A stretch of DNA of 64,000 nt from contig NZ_NNBK01000004.1 in NCBI RefSeq assembly GCF_002803075.1, forward strand, positions 248,001 to 312,000. The letters run 5' to 3'. The notes under the pieces were generated by a model that saw only the letters and a list, made by a program, of their open reading frames with translations, ran no database searches and was not told where the DNA came from. The DNA comes from Streptomyces sp. CB01373 (GTDB lineage: Bacteria; Actinomycetota; Actinomycetes; Streptomycetales; Streptomycetaceae). A program made the position numbers and the translations under genes. Each line of letters starts with the position of its first letter. Position 1 is the first letter of the stretch. Positions 51,390 to 64,000 of this stretch are shown piece by piece.

Positions 51390-52499
51390 ATGTCAGAGGT
51401 GTACGCGGCCCGCCGGACCCGGCTGAGGGAGCGCTGCAACGCGGGCGGCAGCGCGGCGGCGCTGGTGACTCGTCCCGCCAATGTGCGGTATCTCGCGGGG
51501 GCCGCCCCGCAGGGTGCCGTCCTGCTTCTCGGAAGGCGCGAGGACCTGCTGGTGTGCCAGAGCCCGCCGGACGACCGGCCCTACGAGGGCCGTCCCGACG
51601 AGGCACTGCGGGTGCAGGTCCTGCCCCAACCCCCCGGCGGCGACCCGGCCGTCGCCGCCGCCGACCACGCGCGGGCCCAGGGCGCCGACTCGCTCGCCGT
51701 GGAGGAGCACCACCTCACGGTGGCCCGCCACCGTGCCCTCGGCTCGGTGGCGGGCCGGCTGCGCCTGGCCGATCTGGGCTGCGCGGTCGAGCAGCTCAGA
51801 GTCGTCAAGGACGAGGAGGAGATCTCCTGTCTGAGAATCGGTGCCGAGATCGCCGACCAGGCCCTCGGCGAGCTGCTGGAGTCCATCCTGGTCGGCCGCA
51901 CCGAGCGCCATCTCGCCCTGGAGCTGGAGCGGCGGCTCGTCGACCACGGCGCCGACGGACCCGCGTTCCCGACCTCCGTGGCCACTGGCCCGAACTCCGG
52001 CCGCCGCGGCCACCGGCCCACCGACCGGCGGGTCGAGGAGGGCGACTTCCTGACCGTGTGCATGGGCGCCGCCTACCGCGGCTACCGCTGCGAGATCGGC
52101 CGCACCTTCGTGATCGGCACGTCTCCCGCGGACTGGCAGATCCAGCTCTACGACCTCGTCTTCGCAGCCCAGCGCGCCGGACGGGAGGCCCTGGCCCCCG
52201 GCGCCACGTACCGCGAAGTCGACCGCGCCGCACGCCAGGTACTGGATTCGGCCGGGTTCACCGAGAGTCTTCAACCCCTCACCGGACACGGTGTCGGACT
52301 CGAAATCGACGAGGACCCGCAGCTGGCCCCCTCGGCCATGGGTAAACTGGACGCTTGCGTGCCGGTCACTGTCGAACCCGGGGTCCACCTCCCGGGCCGG
52401 GGCGGTGTCCGGATCGATGACACGCTCGTCGTACGCCCCGAGGCGGACGGCGGACCCGAGCTACTCACCATCACGACCAAGGAGCTCCTCGCGCTCTAG
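51390..52499 (+). CDS. M24 (Xaa-Pro peptidase-like) protein with altered metal ligands
   Basis: A 369-residue protein of the aminopeptidase P/PepQ fold, with an N-terminal creatinase-type domain and a C-terminal pita-bread domain from about residue 150. The five canonical metal ligands D-D-H-E-E are C224, E235, H300, E329 and D343 here: the two Asp are Cys and Glu, and the last Glu is Asp. Spacing (11 residues between the first two) is kept. Activity may be altered or lost. It lies directly upstream of efp, as pepQ does in many bacteria. ATG giving MSEVYAARR. Confidence 0.8.
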   Translation: MSEVYAARRTRLRERCNAGGSAAALVTRPANVRYLAGAAPQGAVLLLGRREDLLVCQSPPDDRPYEGRPDEALRVQVLPQPPGGDPAVAAADHARAQGADSLAVEEHHLTVARHRALGSVAGRLRLADLGCAVEQLRVVKDEEEISCLRIGAEIADQALGELLESILVGRTERHLALELERRLVDHGADGPAFPTSVATGPNSGRRGHRPTDRRVEEGDFLTVCMGAAYRGYRCEIGRTFVIGTSPADWQIQLYDLVFAAQRAGREALAPGATYREVDRAARQVLDSAGFTESLQPLTGHGVGLEIDEDPQLAPSAMGKLDACVPVTVEPGVHLPGRGGVRIDDTLVVRPEADGGPELLTITTKELLAL

Positions 52500-52555
52500 C
52501 CTCGCGCTGTGCGCCTGCCCCAGGGTCGTACGTCAGTCCAGGAGATTCCGCAACC

Positions 52556-53122
52556 GTGGCTTCCACGAACGACCTCAAGAACGGCATGGTGCTCAAGCTC
52601 GACGGCGGCCAGCTGTGGTCCGTCGTCGAGTTCCAGCACGTCAAGCCCGGCAAGGGCCCGGCCTTCGTGCGCACCAAGCTCAAGAACGTGCTCTCCGGCA
52701 AGACCGTCGACAAGACGTTCAACGCCGGCGTCAAGGTCGAAACGGCCACCGTCGACAAGCGTGACATGCAGTTCTCCTACATGGACGGCGACTACTTCGT
52801 CTTCATGGACATGGAGACCTACGACCAGCTCCACATCGACCGCAAGGCCGTCGGCGACACCGCCAACTTCCTGATCGAGGGTTTCGAGGCCACCGTCGCC
52901 CAGCACGAGGGCGAGGTGCTCTTCGTCGAGCTGCCCGCCGCCGTCGAGCTGACGATCGCCGAGACCGAGCCGGGTGTCCAGGGCGACCGCTCCACCGGTG
53001 GCACCAAGCCCGCCACCCTGGAGACCGGTCACCAGATCCAGGTCCCGCTCTTCATCACCACCGGTGAGAAGATCAAGGTCGACACCCGCACGAGCGACTA
53101 CCTCGGCCGGGTGAACAGCTAA
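52556..53122 (+). CDS. efp: Elongation factor P
   Basis: A 188-residue three-domain protein that rescues ribosomes stalled at polyproline. The tip loop is P31-G-K33-G-P35, the actinobacterial PGKGP form thought to work unmodified. No EpmA/EpmB/YmfI-type modifier is near. The window contains proline-rich proteins (49974-51251), which are plausible clients. It has a GTG start and nusB follows after 2 bp. Confidence 0.96.
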   Translation: MASTNDLKNGMVLKLDGGQLWSVVEFQHVKPGKGPAFVRTKLKNVLSGKTVDKTFNAGVKVETATVDKRDMQFSYMDGDYFVFMDMETYDQLHIDRKAVGDTANFLIEGFEATVAQHEGEVLFVELPAAVELTIAETEPGVQGDRSTGGTKPATLETGHQIQVPLFITTGEKIKVDTRTSDYLGRVNS

Positions 53123-53124
53123 CC

Positions 53125-53559
53125 GTGGCTGCTCGCAACACGGCCCGCAAGCGTGCCTTCCAGATCCTCTTCGAGGGCGACCAGCGCGGCGCCGACGTCC
53201 TGACGGTCCTCGCCGACTGGATCCGGCTGTCCCGGAGCGATACCCGGCAGCCTCCGGTGAGCGAGTACACGATGCAGCTCGTCGAGGGCTACGCGGAGCA
53301 CGCGACCCGGATCGACGAGCTGATCGCGCAGTACGCGGTCGGCTGGACGCTGGACCGCATGCCGGTCGTCGACCGCAACATCCTGCGGCTCGGCGCGTAC
53401 GAGCTGATCTGGGCCGACGAGACCCCGGACGCCGTGGTGCTGGACGAGATGGTGCAGCTGGCGAAGGAGTTCTCCACGGACGAGTCGCCCTCGTTCGTCA
53501 ACGGCCTGCTCGGCCGCCTGAAGGAGCTCAAGCCCTCCCTCCGCCGCGATCAGGTGTAG
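53125..53559 (+). CDS. nusB: Transcription antitermination factor NusB
   Basis: A 144-residue all-helical protein that binds boxA RNA with NusE (S10) in rRNA antitermination. ARNTARKRAFQILFEGDQRG at the start is the RNA-binding helix, and the C-terminal helices (DRNILRLGAYELIW, SFVNGLLGRL) are conserved. GTG start, 2 bp after efp, so likely co-translated. Terminators follow at 53601 and 53719. Confidence 0.95.
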   Translation: MAARNTARKRAFQILFEGDQRGADVLTVLADWIRLSRSDTRQPPVSEYTMQLVEGYAEHATRIDELIAQYAVGWTLDRMPVVDRNILRLGAYELIWADETPDAVVLDEMVQLAKEFSTDESPSFVNGLLGRLKELKPSLRRDQV

Positions 53560-53600
53560 AAGGAGCCGGCCCCGCAGGCCGGCGCCGCACGGACTCGCAG

Positions 53601-53628
53601 GGGCCCGCAGCACGACTGCTGCGGGCCC
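53601..53628 (+). terminator. Terminator after nusB
   Basis: GGGCCCGCAGCA and TGCTGCGGGCCC form a perfect 12-bp stem with a CGAC loop, 40 bp after the stop. Confidence 0.8.
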
Positions 53629-53718
53629 CTCGGCGTCCGCGCGTGTCCCCGGCCCCTCGACCGTCCGCGCGGCCCGCTCCGGCAGATTCGCGCCCGCCCC
53701 TTCAGGACCGCGGAAAAG

Positions 53719-53762
53719 CCGCCGGGGTGGCCGGAACCAGAAGGTTCCGGCCACCCCGGCGG
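53719..53762 (-). terminator. 20-bp-stem terminator after bldD
   Basis: A perfect 20-bp inverted repeat (53719-53738, 53743-53762; arms begin CCGCCGGGGTGG and GGTTCCGGCC) with an AGAA loop lies 30 bp after the bldD stop. On the minus strand it is followed by CTTTTCC, a short T-run. Confidence 0.85.
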
Positions 53763-53790
53763 CACGTTTCTGCTGAAATGGGCCGAGCGG

Positions 53791-54294
53791 TCAGCTCTCC
53801 TCGTGGGACGCCACCGCGCGACGCGCGTCCGCGTCCAGCACGCCCCAGCTGATCAGCTGTTCGGTCAGGACCGAGGGCGACTGGTCGTAGATGACGGCGA
53901 GTGTGCGCAGGTCGTCCTGGCGGATGGAGAGCACCTTGCCGTTGTAGTCACCGCGCTGCGACTGGATCGTGGCCGCGTACCGCTGGAGGGGGCCCGCCTT
54001 CTCGGCCGGCACCGTGGCCAGCCGCTCCAGGTCGAGGACCAGCTTCGGCGGGGGCTCGGCGGCGCCGCCCGGGGTGGTGCCCGGCAGCAGTTCCTGCACG
54101 GGGACCCCGTAGAAGTCCGCCAACTCGGCGAGGCGCTGCACGGTCACGGCACGGTCGCCGCGCTCGTACGAACCGACCACGACCGCCTTCCAGCGTCCCT
54201 GGCTCTTCTCCTCGACACCGTGGAGGGAAAGGCCCTGCTGGGTGCGGATCGCCCGGAGCTTGGCCCCGAGCTGTTTGGCGTATTCGCTGGACAT
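53791..54294 (-). CDS. bldD: Developmental master repressor BldD
   Basis: A 167-residue regulator that holds Streptomyces in vegetative growth, activated by c-di-GMP. The N-terminal XRE helix-turn-helix (about 10-70) binds DNA. The C-terminal domain carries the c-di-GMP motif R114-G-D116, eight residues, R125-Q-D-D128. Length and motif match BldD exactly. ATG giving MSSEYAKQ. Transcription is divergent from pyrR and is likely self-repressed via two boxes in its promoter. Confidence 0.97.
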   Translation of the reverse strand: MSSEYAKQLGAKLRAIRTQQGLSLHGVEEKSQGRWKAVVVGSYERGDRAVTVQRLAELADFYGVPVQELLPGTTPGGAAEPPPKLVLDLERLATVPAEKAGPLQRYAATIQSQRGDYNGKVLSIRQDDLRTLAVIYDQSPSVLTEQLISWGVLDADARRAVASHEES

Positions 54295-54351
54295 ATGGCT
54301 CCCCGGACACTGTGTCGACGCGGCTGGCCTCGCTGCCAGACCGCGCGGCTG

Positions 54352-54394
54352 GTAACTCACTGTGAGGTTACGCAGCGTTACTCTGCTGCGTCAA
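54352..54394 (-). promoter_or_regulatory. bldD promoter with two adjacent BldD boxes
   Basis: On the minus strand, TTGACG (54394-54389) and TAACCT (54370-54365), 18 bp apart, form a promoter. GTTACGCAGCGTTAC (54367-54381) matches the BldD consensus nTnACnCWGnGTnAn at all fixed positions. GTAACTCACTGTGAG (54352-54366), directly adjacent, matches all but one. The perfect box lies between -35 and -10; the second overlaps -10 and the start. This fits the known autorepression of BldD. Confidence 0.85.
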
Positions 54395-54501
54395 GCCGAA
54401 TGGTCCGGGCCGCCGCTTCGGGGTGGCCGAGGCCGGTTGCGCCAAGGGGGTGAGTGGAGAGGTCTCCGGCACCTGGTAGCGTGTATGGCGCAATTCCGAC
54501 G

Positions 54502-54535
54502 TCCTTTAAGGTCCGTCCCGTGAGGCGGAGAAGGA
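54502..54535 (+). promoter_or_regulatory. PyrR-binding hairpin over the pyrR ribosome-binding site
   Basis: GTCCCGTGAGGC (54515-54526) matches the PyrR-binding loop consensus ARUCCNGNGAGGYU at 12 of 14 positions with its neighbours. TCCG/CGGA flank the loop, and TCCTT (54502-54506) can pair with AAGGA (54531-54535), part of the AAGGAGG ribosome-binding site of pyrR. PyrR bound to UMP should stabilise the hairpin and block translation, as in mycobacteria. No terminator follows, so control is translational. Confidence 0.75.
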
Positions 54536-54547
54536 GGTCCGTTTCGT

Positions 54548-55132
54548 ATGGACACGCACGCCGACGCGCAAGCGTCCGAAGCCCGGCCCGTTCTCGAGGG
54601 CCCCGACATCGCGCGGGTACTGACCCGCATCGCCCACGAGATCGTCGAGCGCGCCAAGGGTGCCGACGACGTGGTGCTCCTCGGCATTCCGACCCGGGGC
54701 GTCTTCCTCGCCGAGCGGCTCGCCGCCAAGCTCGAGCAGATCACCGAGCGCAAGGTCCCGCACGGCTCGCTCGACATCACCATGTACCGCGACGACCTGC
54801 GTATGCAGCCGCCGCGAGCGCTGGCCCGCACCGAGATCCCCGGTGACGGCCTCGACGGCCGCCTGGTCGTCCTCGTCGACGACGTCCTCTTCTCCGGCCG
54901 CACCATCCGCGCCGCCCTCGACGCCCTGAACGACATCGGGCGCCCGCGCGCGGTGCAGCTCGCCGTCCTCGTCGACCGCGGCCACCGCGAACTGCCGATC
55001 CGCGCCGACTACGTCGGCAAGAACCTCCCCACGTCGCTGCGGGAGACGGTCAAGGTCCTGCTCGCCGAGGAGGACGGTCGCGACACCGTGCTGCTCGGCG
55101 CCAAACCGGCCGCCCAGGGCGAACACCCGTAA
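54548..55132 (+). CDS. pyrR: Pyrimidine operon regulator/uracil phosphoribosyltransferase PyrR
   Basis: A 194-residue type I phosphoribosyltransferase fold. The PRPP loop is [17 protein letters not shown] (about 108-124). It senses UMP/UTP and binds pyr mRNA; many members also have weak UPRT activity. The ATG has AAGGAGG 10 nt upstream, within the PyrR hairpin. First gene of the pyrimidine operon. The N-terminal 14 residues are variable. Confidence 0.95.
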   Translation: MDTHADAQASEARPVLEGPDIARVLTRIAHEIVERAKGADDVVLLGIPTRGVFLAERLAAKLEQITERKVPHGSLDITMYRDDLRMQPPRALARTEIPGDGLDGRLVVLVDDVLFSGRTIRAALDALNDIGRPRAVQLAVLVDRGHRELPIRADYVGKNLPTSLRETVKVLLAEEDGRDTVLLGAKPAAQGEHP

Positions 55133-55232
55133 CACGCGCGCGTACGCATCGCCGTACGCCCCGCGCGTGTGCCCTCGCACGCGTCCGTCTGCCCCATTTC
55201 TCCCGAATGAACCGCCTTACGGAGCCTGACAG

Positions 55233-56261
55233 ATGCAGCGTCATCTCATCTCGGCCGCCGACCTCACCCGTGACGACGCCGTCCTGATCCTCGACACCGC
55301 CGAGGAGATGGCACGAGTCGCCGACCGGCCGATCAAAAAGCTGCCGACCCTGCGCGGCCGCACCGTCGTCAACCTCTTCTTCGAGGACTCCACCCGCACC
55401 CGGATCTCCTTCGAGGCCGCGGAGAAGCGGCTGTCCGCGGACGTCATCAACTTCACCGCCAAGGGATCCTCGGTGTCCAAGGGCGAGTCCCTGAAGGACA
55501 CCGCCCAGACCCTGGAGGCCATGGGCGTCGACGCCGTGGTCATCCGGCACGGCGCCTCCGGGGCCCCGTACCGGCTGGCCAACTCCGGCTGGATCGACGC
55601 CGCCGTCATCAACGCGGGCGACGGCACCCACCAGCACCCCACCCAGGCCCTGCTCGACGCCTTCACCCTGCGCCGCCGGCTGGTCGGCAGGGACGCGGGC
55701 CTCGGCCAGGACCTGTCCGGCAGGCGCGTCACCCTCGTCGGCGACGTGCTGCACAGCCGGGTGGCCCGGTCCAACGTCGACCTGCTGCACACCCTCGGCG
55801 CCGACGTCACCCTGGTCGCCCCGCCGACCCTGCTGCCGGTCGGCGTCGAGGCCTGGCCCTGCGAGGTCTCCTACGACCTCGACGCCACCCTGTCCAAGTC
55901 CGACGCGGTGATGATGCTCCGCGTGCAGCGCGAGCGGATGAACGCCGCCTTCTTCCCGACCGAGCGCGAGTACGCGCGGCGCTACGGCCTGGACGGCGAA
56001 CGGATGGCGAGGATGCCCGAGCACGCCATCGTGATGCACCCCGGCCCGATGGTCCGCGGCATGGAGATCACCGCCGAGGTCGCCGACTCCGACCGCTGCA
56101 CCGCCGTCGAGCAGGTCGCCAACGGCGTCTCCATCCGCATGGCCGTGCTGTACCTGCTGCTCGGCGGCATGGAATCCGCCCCCCAAGCCCGCCCGCCCGT
56201 CTCCCACCACCGCCCCTCCGACGAGCGCTCCGCGCGCACCTCTTTCGCCGAGGAGAAGTAA
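55233..56261 (+). CDS. pyrB: Aspartate carbamoyltransferase
   Basis: A 342-residue catalytic subunit joining carbamoyl phosphate and aspartate. STRTR (about 54-58) binds carbamoyl phosphate and HPTQALLD binds the substrate side. No pyrI regulatory subunit is present, as in other actinobacteria. The C-terminal 30 residues ([20 protein letters not shown]) are an extra tail beyond the usual about 310. ATG 100 bp after pyrR; pyrC follows after 5 bp. Confidence 0.95.
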   Translation: MQRHLISAADLTRDDAVLILDTAEEMARVADRPIKKLPTLRGRTVVNLFFEDSTRTRISFEAAEKRLSADVINFTAKGSSVSKGESLKDTAQTLEAMGVDAVVIRHGASGAPYRLANSGWIDAAVINAGDGTHQHPTQALLDAFTLRRRLVGRDAGLGQDLSGRRVTLVGDVLHSRVARSNVDLLHTLGADVTLVAPPTLLPVGVEAWPCEVSYDLDATLSKSDAVMMLRVQRERMNAAFFPTEREYARRYGLDGERMARMPEHAIVMHPGPMVRGMEITAEVADSDRCTAVEQVANGVSIRMAVLYLLLGGMESAPQARPPVSHHRPSDERSARTSFAEEK

Positions 56262-56266
56262 GACAC

Positions 56267-57562
56267 ATGAGCAAGATCCTTATCCGTGGTGCCAAGGTGC
56301 TCGGCGGCGCGCCGCAGGACGTCCTGATCGACGGCGAGGCCGTCGAGGCAGTCGGCACCGGGCTGTCCGCCGAGGTCGTCGAGGGCGCCGAGATCGTCGA
56401 GGCCGACGGCAAGGTGCTGCTGCCGGGCCTGGTCGACCTGCACACCCACCTGCGCGAGCCGGGCCGCGAGGACTCCGAGACCGTCCTGACCGGCACCCGC
56501 GCGGCCGCATCCGGCGGCTACACCGCCGTGTTCGCCATGGCCAACACCTTCCCCGTGGCCGACACCGCCGGCGTCGTCGAGCAGGTCTGGCGTCTGGGCC
56601 GGGAGCACGGCTACTGCGACGTGCAGCCCATCGGCGCCGTCACGGTCGGCCTGGAGGGCAGGAAGCTCGCCGAACTCGGCGCCATGCACGAGTCGGCCGC
56701 CGGGGTCACCGTCTTCTCCGACGACGGCAAGTGCGTCGACGACGCGGTGATCATGCGCCGCGCGCTGGAGTACGTGAAGGCCTTCGGCGGCGTCGTCGCC
56801 CAGCACGCGCAGGAGCCGCGGCTGACCGAGGGCGCCCAGATGAACGAGGGCGTCGTCTCCGCCGAGCTGGGTCTCGGCGGCTGGCCTGCCGTCGCCGAGG
56901 AGTCGGTCATCGCCCGGGACGTCCTGCTCGCCGAGCACGTCGGCTCCCGTGTCCACATCTGCCACCTGTCGACCGCGGGCAGCGTCGAGATCGTCCGCTG
57001 GGCCAAGTCCCGCGGCATCCAGGTCACCGCCGAGGTCACCCCGCACCACCTGCTCCTCACCGACGAGCTGGTGCGCACCTACGACCCGGTCTACAAGGTC
57101 AACCCGCCGCTGCGCACCGAGCGGGACGTGCGCGCCCTGCGCGAGGCACTCGCCGACGGCACGATCGACATCGTCGCCACCGATCACGCCCCGCACCCGC
57201 ACGAGGACAAGGACTGCGAGTGGGCCGCGGCCGCCATGGGCATGGTCGGCCTGGAGACCGCCCTGTCGGTGGTCCAGGAGACCATGGTCGACACCGGCCT
57301 GCTGGACTGGGCGGGCGTCGCGGACCGCATGTCCTTCGCTCCGGCCCGGATCGGGCGGGCCGTCGGCCACGGCCGCCCCGTCTCGGCAGGTGAGCCCGCC
57401 AACCTCATGCTGGTCGACACGGCATACCGTGGGCAGGTGGACCCCGCGGGCTTCGCCTCGCGCAGCCGGAACACGCCCTACGAGGGACGCGAGCTGCCGG
57501 GCCGTGTCACCCACACGTGGCTCCGGGGCAAGGCCACGCTCGTCGACGGGAAGCTCACGTGA
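56267..57562 (+). CDS. pyrC: Dihydroorotase
   Basis: A 431-residue type I dihydroorotase of the amidohydrolase superfamily. The zinc site begins HTHLREPG (about 58-65) and continues with AQHAQEP, ICHLST and the Asp in ATDHAPHP. It closes carbamoyl aspartate to dihydroorotate. The stop overlaps the GTG of the next gene. Confidence 0.95.
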   Translation: MSKILIRGAKVLGGAPQDVLIDGEAVEAVGTGLSAEVVEGAEIVEADGKVLLPGLVDLHTHLREPGREDSETVLTGTRAAASGGYTAVFAMANTFPVADTAGVVEQVWRLGREHGYCDVQPIGAVTVGLEGRKLAELGAMHESAAGVTVFSDDGKCVDDAVIMRRALEYVKAFGGVVAQHAQEPRLTEGAQMNEGVVSAELGLGGWPAVAEESVIARDVLLAEHVGSRVHICHLSTAGSVEIVRWAKSRGIQVTAEVTPHHLLLTDELVRTYDPVYKVNPPLRTERDVRALREALADGTIDIVATDHAPHPHEDKDCEWAAAAMGMVGLETALSVVQETMVDTGLLDWAGVADRMSFAPARIGRAVGHGRPVSAGEPANLMLVDTAYRGQVDPAGFASRSRNTPYEGRELPGRVTHTWLRGKATLVDGKLT

Positions 57563-58152
57563 CACCTGCACCTCTGCTCGCGGCCGGGATCGCGACCGAC
57601 ATCGCCGCGGAAGGGAAATCGGCCGCGGTCACCGACTGGGCCGCCCGCGTCGGCTGGCTGGTCGGCCTCCTCATGTTCATCGCCCTCGTCTACTGGCTGA
57701 TGCGCGAGGGCTGGAAGTGGCGCGCCACCCTGCAGGGCGACCTGCCCGAGCTGCCGGACGCGCCCGAGGAACCCGGTCCGGCGACCCTGACGATGACCGG
57801 CCGCTACCACGGCTCCACCACCGCCGGACAGTGGCTGGACCGCATCGTGGCGCGTGGCCTGGGCACCCGCAGCCGGGCCGAGCTGACCCTGACCGACGAG
57901 GGCCTGGACGTGGTGCGCCCCGGAGCGGACGACTTCTTCGTGCCGGCCGCGCGGCTGCGCGGGGCCCGGCTCGACAAGGGCATCGCCGGCAAGGTGCTCA
58001 CCGAGGGCGGGCTGCTCGTCGTGACCTGGGAGCACGGCGACCGGCTGATCGACTCCGGGTTCCGCTCCGACCGGGCGGCCGAGCACACCGAGTGGGTCGA
58101 GGCCCTGAACTCCATGATCGAGAAGAACACCACGGAAGGCGCCGAACGATGA
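57559..58152 (+). CDS. PH-like membrane-anchored protein inside the pyr operon
   Basis: A 197-residue protein with an N-terminal membrane helix (about 29-48, [21 protein letters not shown]) and a cytoplasmic beta-rich domain resembling a bacterial PH domain ([36 protein letters not shown]...). No catalytic site is seen. It overlaps pyrC (GTGA) and carA (ATGA), so it is translated with the enzymes. It is conserved here in Streptomyces from memory (SCO1485). A role in membrane placement or control of the enzymes is my inference. Confidence 0.8.
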   Translation: MTPAPLLAAGIATDIAAEGKSAAVTDWAARVGWLVGLLMFIALVYWLMREGWKWRATLQGDLPELPDAPEEPGPATLTMTGRYHGSTTAGQWLDRIVARGLGTRSRAELTLTDEGLDVVRPGADDFFVPAARLRGARLDKGIAGKVLTEGGLLVVTWEHGDRLIDSGFRSDRAAEHTEWVEALNSMIEKNTTEGAER

Positions 58153-59298
58153 CCACCTCCACCAGGGGAACCTCCAGGGTTCCCGCCGTACTCGTCCTCG
58201 AGGACGGCCGGATCTTCCGCGGCCGTGCCTACGGGGCCGTGGGGGAGACGTTCGGCGAGGCCGTGTTCTCCACCGGCATGACCGGCTACCAGGAGACCCT
58301 CACCGACCCGTCGTACCACCGCCAGGTCGTCGTCATGACGGCCCCGCACGTCGGCAACACCGGCGTCAACGACGAGGACCCCGAGTCGAAGCGGATCTGG
58401 GTCTCGGGCTACGTCGTGCGCGACCCCGCCCGCCGGCCCTCCAACTGGCGTGCCCGGCGCACCCTGGACGAGGAGCTCGCCGCGGAGGGCGTCGTCGGCA
58501 TCAGCGGCATCGACACCCGCGCCCTCACACGCCACCTGCGCGAGCGTGGCGCCATGCGCGTCGGCGTCTTCAGCGGGGAGGCCGTCCAGGACGACGCCAC
58601 GCTGCTGGCCCGGGTCCTGGAGTCCCCCCGGATGGAGGGCGCGGACCTGTCCGCAGAGGTGGCCACCGAGGAGGCGTACGTCGTCCCCGCGATCGGCGAC
58701 AAGAAGTTCACCGTCGCCGCTGTCGACCTCGGCATCAAGGGCATGACCCCGCACCGCATGGCCGAACGCGGCATCGAGGTGCATGTGCTGCCCGCCACGG
58801 CCACGGTCGAGGACGTCTACGCGGTCGGGCCCGACGGGGTGTTCTTCTCCAACGGCCCCGGCGACCCGGCGACCGCCGACCACGCCGTCTCCGTCATGCG
58901 GGGCGTCCTGGAGCGCGGCACGCCGCTGTTCGGCATCTGCTTCGGCAACCAGATTCTCGGCCGCGCCCTCGGCTTCGGCACCTACAAGCTGAAGTACGGC
59001 CACCGCGGAATCAACCAGCCGGTGCAGGACCGTACGACCGGCAAGGTCGAGGTCACCGCGCACAACCACGGCTTCGCCGTCGACGCCCCCGTCGACCGGG
59101 TCTCCGACACCCCCTTCGGCCGCGTCGAGGTCTCCCACGTGTGCCTCAATGACAACGTGGTGGAGGGCCTCCAACTGCTCGACAGGCCGGCCTTCAGCGT
59201 GCAGTACCACCCCGAAGCGGCCGCGGGACCCCACGACGCCGCCTACCTGTTCGACCGCTTCACGTCTTTGATGAGCACAGTCCTGATGGAGGGCCAGC

Positions 59299-59306
<8 letters not shown>
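58149..59306 (+). CDS. carA: Carbamoyl-phosphate synthase small subunit
   Basis: A 385-residue glutaminase subunit. The C-terminal class I amidotransferase domain carries the nucleophile in GICFGNQ and the His/Glu in QYHPEA. It passes ammonia to CarB. ATGA overlap with the PH-like gene; the last eight bases overlap carB. Confidence 0.95.
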
Positions 59307-62607
<3,301 letters not shown>

Positions 62608-62614
62608 CGGCCCC

Positions 62615-62647
62615 GAGGGGGACACCGGAAACGGTGTCCCCCTCTTC
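62615..62647 (+). terminator. Intra-operon hairpin between carB and pyrD
   Basis: GAGGGGGACACCG (62615-62627) pairs perfectly with CGGTGTCCCCCTC (62632-62644) around GAAA, then TTC. It may partly uncouple pyrD-pyrF from carAB. Confidence 0.75.
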
Positions 62648-62706
62648 ATGAGCACCAGGGGGACCCATGAGGCCCCGAGGACACCCGAGGACTCAGTGAC
62701 TCAGTG

Positions 62707-63822
62707 ATGTACAAGCTCTTCTTCCGTCTGTTCTTCCAGCGGATGGACCCGGAACAGGCGCACCACCTGGCCTTCCGCTGGATCCGGCTCGCCGCCCGCG
62801 TCCCGGTACTGCGCACGTTCGCCGCCGCCGCCCTCGCCCCCCGCCACGAGGAACTGCGCACCGAGGCCCTCGGGCTGCGGATGCACGGCCCCTTCGGCCT
62901 CGCCGCCGGCTTCGACAAGAACGCCGTGGCGATCGACGGGATGTCGATGCTCGGCTTCGACCACGTCGAGATCGGCACGGTCACGGGCGAGCCGCAGCCC
63001 GGCAACCCGAGGAAGCGGCTGTTCCGGCTGGTCCAGGACCGCGCGCTGATCAACCGCATGGGCTTCAACAACGAGGGCTCGCTCGCCGTCGCCGCGCGCC
63101 TCGCCTCGCGCACGCCCGTGTTCAGGACCGTCGTGGGCGTCAACATCGGCAAGACCAAGGTCGTCCCGGAGGAGGAGGCCGTCGGCGACTACGTGAAGTC
63201 CGCCGAGCGGCTGGCCCCGTACGCCGACTACCTGGTCGTCAACGTCTCCTCGCCGAACACTCCCGGACTGCGCGACCTCCAGGCCACCGAGGCGCTGCGC
63301 CCCCTCCTGGCCGCCGTGCGCGAGGCCGCCGACCGGGTCGTGTCCGGGCGCCGGGTGCCGCTCCTGGTGAAGATCGCGCCGGACCTCGCCGACGAGGACG
63401 TCGACGCGGTCGCCGACCTCGCCGTGGAGCTGGGCCTGGACGGGATCATCGCCACCAACACCACCATCGCGCGCGAGGGACTCGGGCTGGCGTCCGCGCC
63501 CTCGCTCGTGAAGGAGACCGGCGGGCTCTCGGGCGCGCCGCTGAAGGCGCGCTCCCTCCAGGTGCTGCGCCGCCTCTACGCGCGCGTGGGCGACCGCGTC
63601 ACGCTGGTCGGCGTCGGCGGCATCGAGAACGCCGAGGACGTCTGGCAGCGCATCCTGGCCGGCGCCACCCTGGTCCAGGGCTACAGCGCCTTCGTCTACC
63701 AGGGGCCCTTCTGGAGCCGTGCGATCCACAAGGGGCTCGCCGCACGCCTGCGGACCAGCCCGTACGCCACGCTCGCCGACGCGGTCGGCGCCGATGTGAG
63801 GAAGGCAGGGGAGACGGCATGA
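62707..63822 (+). CDS. pyrD: Dihydroorotate dehydrogenase (quinone), class 2
   Basis: A 371-residue membrane-associated flavoenzyme of class 2. It has an N-terminal helix pair ([25 protein letters not shown]) for quinone access, and FMN-site segments [31 protein letters not shown] and [12 protein letters not shown]. It oxidises dihydroorotate to orotate with menaquinone. ATG at 62707; an adjacent GTG at 62704 is possible. ATGA overlap with pyrF. Confidence 0.95.
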   Translation: MYKLFFRLFFQRMDPEQAHHLAFRWIRLAARVPVLRTFAAAALAPRHEELRTEALGLRMHGPFGLAAGFDKNAVAIDGMSMLGFDHVEIGTVTGEPQPGNPRKRLFRLVQDRALINRMGFNNEGSLAVAARLASRTPVFRTVVGVNIGKTKVVPEEEAVGDYVKSAERLAPYADYLVVNVSSPNTPGLRDLQATEALRPLLAAVREAADRVVSGRRVPLLVKIAPDLADEDVDAVADLAVELGLDGIIATNTTIAREGLGLASAPSLVKETGGLSGAPLKARSLQVLRRLYARVGDRVTLVGVGGIENAEDVWQRILAGATLVQGYSAFVYQGPFWSRAIHKGLAARLRTSPYATLADAVGADVRKAGETA

Positions 63823-64000
63823 GCCCGGTGGAACCCTTCGGCGCGCGGCTGCGCCGTGCGATGGACGAGCGCGGCCCGCTGTGCGTCGGCATCGACCCGC
63901 ACGCCTCCCTGCTCGCCGAGTGGGGCCTGAACGACGACGTGGCCGGTCTGGAGCGGTTCAGCCGCACCGTGGTGGAGGCGCTGGCCGGCCGGGTGGCCGC
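63819..64000 (+). CDS. pyrF: Orotidine 5'-phosphate decarboxylase, 5' part
   Basis: The first 60 codons before the window ends. [19 protein letters not shown] is followed by LCVGIDPHASLL, the opening of the type 2 OMP decarboxylase barrel (GIDPH). It makes UMP from OMP. ATGA overlap with pyrD; the 3' end lies outside the window. Confidence 0.9.
   Translation, partial: MSPVEPFGARLRRAMDERGPLCVGIDPHASLLAEWGLNDDVAGLERFSRTVVEALAGRVA

Overview
The window is high-GC chromosomal DNA from a Streptomyces. GC3-rich codon use, frequent GTG and TTG starts, and the presence of bldD and ssgB support this. From memory, the gene order follows the S. coelicolor SCO1481-SCO1545 interval in reverse. Almost everything is conserved core genome. 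I see no insertion sequence, prophage, cas gene or biosynthetic cluster.

Layout. 1-8.1 kb: small accessory genes (tandem GNAT acetyltransferase, DsbA-like thiol oxidoreductase, CGNR zinc-finger regulator), the sporulation gene ssgB, two identical tRNA-Val(CAC) genes around a SRPBCC gene, a DnaQ-type exonuclease, and a coupled pair of a DUF4365 nuclease-like protein and an unknown protein. 8.3-18.7 kb: thrS, a HIT protein, an EF-G paralogue, and the pgsA-acyltransferase-pimA operon for phosphatidylinositol mannosides. 18.8-27.8 kb: pdxS-pdxT (vitamin B6), a YebC-family protein, ruvC-ruvA-ruvB, yajC-secD-secF and apt. 28-31.8 kb: relA with a sigma-R type promoter, and a DUF349 protein. 32-39 kb: cyclophilin, MBL hydrolase, hisS, an ABC-2 exporter, a VKOR-type oxidoreductase and rarA. 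39.3-53.6 kb: rpsD, two membrane proteins, alaS, ruvX, mltG, aroE, aroC-aroK-aroB, a P-loop protein with a repeat-rich tail, a peptidase-like protein, efp and nusB. 53.8-64 kb: bldD on the minus strand, divergent from pyrR-pyrB-pyrC-orf-carA-carB-pyrD-pyrF, which runs off the end.

Genes work together in recognisable blocks: de novo UMP synthesis with a PyrR-binding hairpin over the pyrR ribosome-binding site; the shikimate pathway; Holliday-junction processing; Sec export; PIM lipid synthesis; and the stringent response with purine salvage. Many are translationally coupled through ATGA or GTGA overlaps.

The most unusual item is between thrS and the HIT gene. Two type I-E-like CRISPR repeats bracket about 32 bp, and that segment is itself similar to codons of the HIT gene downstream. 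Other points are adjacent BldD boxes inside the bldD promoter, an exact sigma-R promoter match before relA, a peptidase-family protein with altered metal ligands, and an unknown PH-like membrane gene locked inside the pyrimidine operon.
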